Part shown: piece by piece, positions 59,244 to 64,000 of the stretch
Layout: each line of letters begins with the position of its first letter
Numbering within the stretch: position 1 is the stretch's first letter
Assembly (NCBI GenBank): GCA_902799345.1
Contig: CADBZW010000004.1
Coordinates: 159,054-223,053 of the forward strand
From: an uncultured Bacteroidia bacterium
Lineage (GTDB): Bacteria > Bacteroidota > Bacteroidia > Bacteroidales > F082
Reading direction: 5' to 3'
Length of the DNA stretch: 64,000 bases
The notes under the pieces: generated by a model
Database searches by the model: none
The model's input: the letters and a program-made list of their open reading frames with translations, nothing else
What the model was told of the DNA's origin: nothing
Made by a program: the position numbers and the translations under genes

Positions 59244-62009
59244 ATGAAAATGGACAAGATTTACATCAGGGAAACTCCTCATGGCACCTTTTCATGTGAC
59301 ATAGACATAACTGTTACAGAGTGGCAAAACATTCTTAAAAATAAGAAACTGACCACGGATAACTATATGACAGCTTTGATGGCTTTCTATAGTGAGCCAG
59401 GCCATAAGGCCACTTGTCAGGCTCTTGGCTTGAAACATTATGGCAATGTCGTAGATGCGCAAAAGTTCAATTCGTGGATTACACAATTTGGAAAGGCTGT
59501 TGTCAAACACCTTAATCGTTTCCATGTGTATAATTCGGATGGGGATGATAAGGAGCGATTTTGGCCAATTGCCATGGGTAAGGGTACTGAGCTGGATACA
59601 GGACACTTTGAATGGACTTTGCGGCAAGAATTGGTGAAAGCCATTGAGAATCTTGGATGGAATAATCATCGAACATGGATTCCTTTTTTTGAAGAAATGG
59701 CAGATAGGCTTTTGCCATATAAGAATAGAAGGAAGGAGTTGTTGGAATTGGTTTACGGGCTTGATAGCAAGTTTGTAGGCTATATTAGAGACGATGACGG
59801 AGGACACATGACGGATTTGGATCCTTTCTCGGTGTTAGCCATCATTAACAGAGGCATTACAAATCAGAACCGTTTTTACATTTGTCAGTATTTCAAGGAA
59901 AAGCTAAGTATAGAAGCTGAAGTGCCTTCGGATTTTGACGGTGTTCCTGTTGTGAACAACATGATGGCGGTTTTCTTTTGGCGCGAGAATGTGAATAAGG
60001 ATGTAGAACCATTGTGGGAACTGTTTGAAGCAGTGATAAAAAATGATGAAGCATTGTTTGCAAAATGCTTTGATATTGTGTGCAAACAGCAGGGAATTAA
60101 GTGGAATATCACGATGGGTTGTTATTGGATTAGGCCGTATGATTACATTGCGCTTGATTCACGCAATCGAGAGTATCTTCCAAAATTGGGAGTTTCCTTG
60201 TTCAAGGAAAGCCAAATTGATTCTACGCATTATTTGAATGTGCTTCATGCAGTGAAAGACAAAATAGCAAAGCGGGAGATAATGGAAAAAGATATTCCAG
60301 CAATATCCTATCATGCATGGGTTAGAAGTGGTGATGAAGACAGGAAGTATTGGCTCGTTGGCTATAGCTTTGGCGGTAATGAGTCGCAAATTGAGCGGTT
60401 TAAGGAGGATGGTATTTGGGAAGGAGGTTTTGACGAATCTGCAACAGGCGACCAAAAGCTGATGGCTTTGGCCAAAACCATTAAGGAAGGCGATGTCATC
60501 ATCTTAAAATCATCAGAGACAAAAGGTAAGAACCATGATCTTCCTTTCCTGAGGGTAAAAGGGATAGGAATGGTTACAGGAAATGTGACGACCTATAAGG
60601 TTGGGCAATATACACGATGCAAATGCAGCGTGAAATACTATAGTTTTGATCAAATAGACTTTGACGGCAACATATATGGTGCTTACCGAAAGACCATACA
60701 TGTTGCAGACAGCAAAGTGCAAGATATCATCGATTATGCCAACGGCATACTAAACGGAGAAGCTATGACACCAAAGAAATACCAAGCCTACATTGACTTA
60801 CTGAACGAAAACTATAATCTTGTGCTAACAGGAGCACCAGGCACAGGCAAGACTTACATGGCGCAAGCCATAGCCGACGAGATGGGCGCGGAATCGATGT
60901 TTGTGCAGTTCCATCCTTCGTTTGACTATACGGATTTCGTAGAAGGCTTGCGACCCATAGAGAAACTTGACGGACAAATGGGATTTGAGCGGAAAGATGG
61001 TGTGTTCAAGGAGTTTTGCCGCAAGGCCATCAAGAACATGGTGGACTCGGAAAAGAGCGTTGGAGACCTGACCAAAGAAATCTCGTGGGAAGAGAAGCTT
61101 CAGCAGCTTATTGATGACTCCATCGAGAAGGGCACCAAGTACACGCTTGCGACAGGAGGCAGTTTTACTATCGTTGAAAACAGGGAGCACAGCGTTGTGG
61201 TTCACAACGAGCAGAACGAGAAAACCACGCAAGTATTGGTCAATACAGACGAGATTCTGGAGCTGCTTGTACAGGAGGTGCCGCTCAACAATGTGAAGGA
61301 CATCCGTAACCATTTTAATAGAAAGTTTGGCACTCAACCTGATTCATACGCTTACATCATAACAAAGGCTGTTAGAGCTATGAAGCAAAAGACGGCGACA
61401 GCGGATGCTGCCAAGGTGCTTCGCAAGCCATTCGTTTTCATCATCGATGAAATCAACAGAGGTGAGGCTTCGAAGATCTTTGGCGAGCTGTTCTATGCCA
61501 TCGACCCGGGTTATAGGGGCAAGAAAGACCACATGGTGCAGACGCAGTACCAGAACCTTGTTCCTGATACGGATGTGTTTGCCAAGGGATTCTACGTGCC
61601 TGAGAATGTTTACATACTGGCCACGATGAATGACATCGACCGCTCGGTGGAAAGCATGGACTTTGCGATGCGCAGAAGGTTCACGTGGAAAGAGGTTACT
61701 CCAGAGGACACACAGGACATGCTTGACCCGTTGCCGTGTGCAGATGAGGCCAAGGCTGCCATGAAGCGTTTGAACGAGGCCATAGCTGCCACGGATGGAC
61801 TTGGTGCAGCCTACAGCATAGGTCCGTCGTATTTCTTGAAGCTTGGAGAAAACGGAGGTGATTTCAATAAGCTCTGGGGAATGAACATTGAACCTCTGCT
61901 GAAGGAATACCTTCGTGGCTTCCGCAAATCGAAGGAAATCCTAGACAAGTTCTGCAAGACTTATTTTGATACAAAAGAGGCTACGGAAGAGCTAATCGAT
62001 GAGAATTAA
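59244..62009 (+). CDS. mcrB: McrB-type GTPase/AAA subunit with long N-terminal extension
   Basis: 921 residues, about twice E. coli McrB. The motor domain is clear: Walker A LTGAPGTGKTYMAQAIAD (about 528), QFHPSFDYTDFVEGLRP, Walker B FVFIIDEINRGEASKIFGEL (about 731), and NVYILATMNDIDRSVESMDFAMRRRFTW. The first ~500 residues hold at least two regions. One (about 25-135) has YSEPGHKATCQALGLKHYG and HFEWTLRQELVKAIEN, recalling N-terminal domains of other modified-DNA restriction proteins. The other (about 355-505, HAWVRSGDEDRKYWLVGYSFGG ... KTIKEGDVIILKSS ... RVKGIGMVTGN) looks PUA/EVE-like and may read a modified base; both assignments are inference. It drives translocation for the McrC nuclease. 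Overlaps mcrC by 11 bases. Confidence 0.92.
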   Translation: MKMDKIYIRETPHGTFSCDIDITVTEWQNILKNKKLTTDNYMTALMAFYSEPGHKATCQALGLKHYGNVVDAQKFNSWITQFGKAVVKHLNRFHVYNSDGDDKERFWPIAMGKGTELDTGHFEWTLRQELVKAIENLGWNNHRTWIPFFEEMADRLLPYKNRRKELLELVYGLDSKFVGYIRDDDGGHMTDLDPFSVLAIINRGITNQNRFYICQYFKEKLSIEAEVPSDFDGVPVVNNMMAVFFWRENVNKDVEPLWELFEAVIKNDEALFAKCFDIVCKQQGIKWNITMGCYWIRPYDYIALDSRNREYLPKLGVSLFKESQIDSTHYLNVLHAVKDKIAKREIMEKDIPAISYHAWVRSGDEDRKYWLVGYSFGGNESQIERFKEDGIWEGGFDESATGDQKLMALAKTIKEGDVIILKSSETKGKNHDLPFLRVKGIGMVTGNVTTYKVGQYTRCKCSVKYYSFDQIDFDGNIYGAYRKTIHVADSKVQDIIDYANGILNGEAMTPKKYQAYIDLLNENYNLVLTGAPGTGKTYMAQAIADEMGAESMFVQFHPSFDYTDFVEGLRPIEKLDGQMGFERKDGVFKEFCRKAIKNMVDSEKSVGDLTKEISWEEKLQQLIDDSIEKGTKYTLATGGSFTIVENREHSVVVHNEQNEKTTQVLVNTDEILELLVQEVPLNNVKDIRNHFNRKFGTQPDSYAYIITKAVRAMKQKTATADAAKVLRKPFVFIIDEINRGEASKIFGELFYAIDPGYRGKKDHMVQTQYQNLVPDTDVFAKGFYVPENVYILATMNDIDRSVESMDFAMRRRFTWKEVTPEDTQDMLDPLPCADEAKAAMKRLNEAIAATDGLGAAYSIGPSYFLKLGENGGDFNKLWGMNIEPLLKEYLRGFRKSKEILDKFCKTYFDTKEATEELIDEN

Positions 62010-63324
62010 CCTGACAGATAATAACATCGGGCAACCTAAAGCGGAAGAGTTCCTGCGGAAGGATGTTGCTGCCTTATTCCCCATAGCGGATAAGACTGTT
62101 GCGGAGCTGTGTAGGGAGAATGAGAACCTGCTCATCTTCCCATATAGCATCGAAACGTCGGATGATAGGGTGGGCGATGCTTCTGTCATGACTATATTGA
62201 ACACCAGCGACCCTGATAAGGTGCGCATCACGACAAACAATGTGATGGGCTTTATCAGCGTTGGCGACCTTCAAATCAAGATACAATCGAGATTTGATGC
62301 AGGGCGGGATGACTTTCTGCTCCACTATATGCTTCAACGTGTGTTGTCGTTCAATCTGTTTGACTTGAACCACAACAACGAGCAGGAAGACGTGTTTGAC
62401 TTTGTCATGTTCATGTTCCCCTATTTCCTGAAAGCGGCCATGTGCCAAGGCATCTACAGGGAATACCAGAATTACAGGCACAATGATGCCAATGTAAAGG
62501 GTGCCATAGATGTCGGTATGCACATTGCACAAAACATTCCTTTTGTAGGCAACATAGCCTATTCGACGAGGGAGTACAGCCACGACAATGATATGACTGA
62601 GCTCATCAGGCATACCATTGAGTTCATGAAAACGAAGAAGTATGGCCAGGCGGTGCTGAACATCGACAGAGAGACCAAGGAGAATGTGGATGCCATCGTG
62701 GAGCATACGCCTTTGTATAACAAGGGCGATCGAGGGAACATCATCAGCAAGAATCTGCGTTTGCGAATGCATCCCTACTACACTGAATATCGACCGCTGC
62801 AAACCTTGTGTTTGCAGATCCTGCGGATGGAGGAGGTGAAGTATGGGGAGAGTGATGATGTGATATGTGGCATCCTGTTCGATGGTGCCTGGCTGTGGGA
62901 GGAATATGTCAACACGGTGTTGGACGGCTTGGGATTTGTCCATGCCGAGAACAAGAAACGCAAGAATAGCATTCATTTGTTTGAGGGTGGCAGCGGTGTC
63001 AGATACCCTGATTTCTATAAGGATGATTTTGTGCTTGATGCAAAGTATAAGCGGCTGGGAAGCTATGAGAAGGTTTCAAAGGTTGACCCAGACGATGTGC
63101 ATCAGGTTATGGCCTACATGACCACACTTAAAGCGACAAGAGGTGGATTTGTCGCGCCTTTGATGCAGACGCAGCAGAAGGTGCCGACAGCGCTGCTTAA
63201 AGACAGTGCTTCGGCGTTATCCATATTTGGAATAGAGGTATGTAAGACTGCTTCATCGTATGGGGATTTCTGTGAGAAGATGAAGGACATGGAGCGGGTT
63301 TTTGTTGAATCATTGAAATTGTAA
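61999..63324 (+). CDS. mcrC: McrC nuclease subunit
   Basis: 441 residues. The N-terminal half (about 1-200) is the McrB-binding beta-rich part: NVMGFISVGDLQIKIQSRFDAG, then FVMFMFPYFLKAAMCQGIYREY and NVKGAIDVGMHI, as in other McrC proteins. The PD-(D/E)XK core is at about 330-350: VRYPDFYKDDFVLDAKYKRL, followed by DDVHQVMAYM. With McrB it cuts DNA carrying modified cytosines (or another modification). Start ATG at 61999 lies inside the end of mcrB. The catalytic residues appear intact. Confidence 0.93.
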   Translation: MRINLTDNNIGQPKAEEFLRKDVAALFPIADKTVAELCRENENLLIFPYSIETSDDRVGDASVMTILNTSDPDKVRITTNNVMGFISVGDLQIKIQSRFDAGRDDFLLHYMLQRVLSFNLFDLNHNNEQEDVFDFVMFMFPYFLKAAMCQGIYREYQNYRHNDANVKGAIDVGMHIAQNIPFVGNIAYSTREYSHDNDMTELIRHTIEFMKTKKYGQAVLNIDRETKENVDAIVEHTPLYNKGDRGNIISKNLRLRMHPYYTEYRPLQTLCLQILRMEEVKYGESDDVICGILFDGAWLWEEYVNTVLDGLGFVHAENKKRKNSIHLFEGGSGVRYPDFYKDDFVLDAKYKRLGSYEKVSKVDPDDVHQVMAYMTTLKATRGGFVAPLMQTQQKVPTALLKDSASALSIFGIEVCKTASSYGDFCEKMKDMERVFVESLKL

Positions 63325-63375
63325 AAACCCATTTTTTACGTAAGATGTGATAAACATCAAACATGTGGCGGATCT

Positions 63376-64000
63376 TCACCCCACCATCCCCAAAATCACC
63401 TCTGGCTCAATGCTCATTTCAGTAATAGCACAAAGTCCTGCACCCATATCCTTCAAACTGGCGCCCAACAGAAAGACTTTGTCATCGATAATCAAGAAAC
63501 GGTCGTGGTTGCGGTGGGGCAGTTGGATAAACTCTATTTCTGGATATTGGGTGTTGTGTTTCTTCAAGTCGGTGAGGAATTGTCCGTTATAGCGTGTGTA
63601 GATGGTCGCCGAAACACCGTCGACCCTCTTTGTGAGCATGGAGAGCACTCGGTCGTCAACGTAGTTGTCAATCAGGACGATTCTTTGTTGAGCACTCCGA
63701 ACAAGGTCGGAGATATACGCCCATGCATCCCAGACACAGCCCGTGGGGAAAACTTGCTCTGGGAGGAGTTTTGGATGATGCTCTTCTATCTTGTCGAGAA
63801 TCAAATCGATTTTTTCGTCTGTTTCGATTTGGTGCCTTTCCAGATGGGCTATACGCATCAAAACGGCAGCATTCTGAATCATAAACCGTCGCATGGCTAC
63901 AAAGGCATTCATAATTCTTATACTTACTTCTATGGCGATAGGACTATGTAGAACAGATGATAACTGTGCAATGCCTTGTTCCGTGAACACGTATGGAAGA
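63376..64000 (-). CDS. ORF6N-domain protein with C-terminal PLD-like region (5' end outside window)
   Basis: About 207 C-terminal residues are visible; the frame is still open at 64000 (LPYVFTEQGIAQLSSVLHSPIA), which is the end of an ORF6N domain, a phage-type DNA-binding module. A coiled region follows (AHLERHQIETDEKIDLILDKIEEHHP), then a domain with RIVLIDNYVDDRVLSMLTKR and HRNHDRFLIIDDKVFLLGASLKDMG. The latter resembles a phospholipase-D-like half-site (HxR in place of HxK, GAS downstream). Its biochemical activity is unproven. It is convergent with mcrC, 51 bases from it. Confidence 0.75.
   Translation of the reverse strand, partial: LPYVFTEQGIAQLSSVLHSPIAIEVSIRIMNAFVAMRRFMIQNAAVLMRIAHLERHQIETDEKIDLILDKIEEHHPKLLPEQVFPTGCVWDAWAYISDLVRSAQQRIVLIDNYVDDRVLSMLTKRVDGVSATIYTRYNGQFLTDLKKHNTQYPEIEFIQLPHRNHDRFLIIDDKVFLLGASLKDMGAGLCAITEMSIEPEVILGMVG

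Overview
The window is chromosomal DNA from a member of the Bacteroidota, most likely the order Bacteroidales. Genes start behind the phylum-specific -7 promoter motif TAnnTTTG rather than a sigma70 -10 box. The gene content also fits: TonB-dependent receptors including an Oar-like one, a C10 streptopain-family protease, LytTR/LytS signalling, RND pumps with lipoprotein adaptors, a TPP riboswitch in front of a TonB receptor, and a five-repeat DUF349 protein. Base composition is moderate, with A/T-rich intergenic DNA. I cannot name the genus.

Layout. 1-5.6 kb: end of a MATE exporter, the NAD(P)HX repair enzyme Nnr, a HAD phosphatase, a stump of a BRO-N protein and Tex. 5.6-11.2 kb: a complete RND pump operon (adaptor, permease, TolC). 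11.3-17.3 kb: secreted C10 protease, small beta-barrel protein, rimM-trmN6, an ArsP_2-type permease. 17.3-23.5 kb: TPP riboswitch and the TonB receptor it probably controls (thiamine uptake), a nucleoid-associated protein, PreA and a glycerophosphodiesterase.

23.5-33.3 kb: a complete type II-C CRISPR-Cas locus. It has a 37-repeat array on the + strand, cas2-cas1-cas9 on the - strand converging on the array, and a tracrRNA gene that I could locate between cas9 and a WYL-domain regulator. Every repeat contains a promoter-like TATCTTTG, no such box lies just upstream of the array, and the tracrRNA anti-repeat fits the + strand repeat. The system therefore looks like one in which each repeat starts its own crRNA.

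33.3-46.3 kb: housekeeping genes (threonine aldolase, GlmM, an EEP phosphatase-rhomboid-MutL-small membrane protein operon), an Oar-like TonB receptor and the DUF349 protein. 46.5-48.3 kb: tRNA-Ser and tRNA-Pro, then a DUF4143 ATPase preceded by a ladder of palindromes. 48.3-58.7 kb: C69 dipeptidase, a YegP-like protein, a LytTR/LytS two-component pair, and a divergent second RND pump operon whose genes are separated by repeated CTATCAGC-type sequences, ending in a PII-like protein. 58.7-64 kb: a small acidic protein, a McrBC restriction system whose McrB has a long N-terminal extension, and the end of an ORF6N protein with a PLD-like tail.

The most notable features are the CRISPR RNA architecture, the palindrome ladder before the DUF4143 ATPase, the McrB N-terminus with its promoter palindrome, and the intergenic repeat families.
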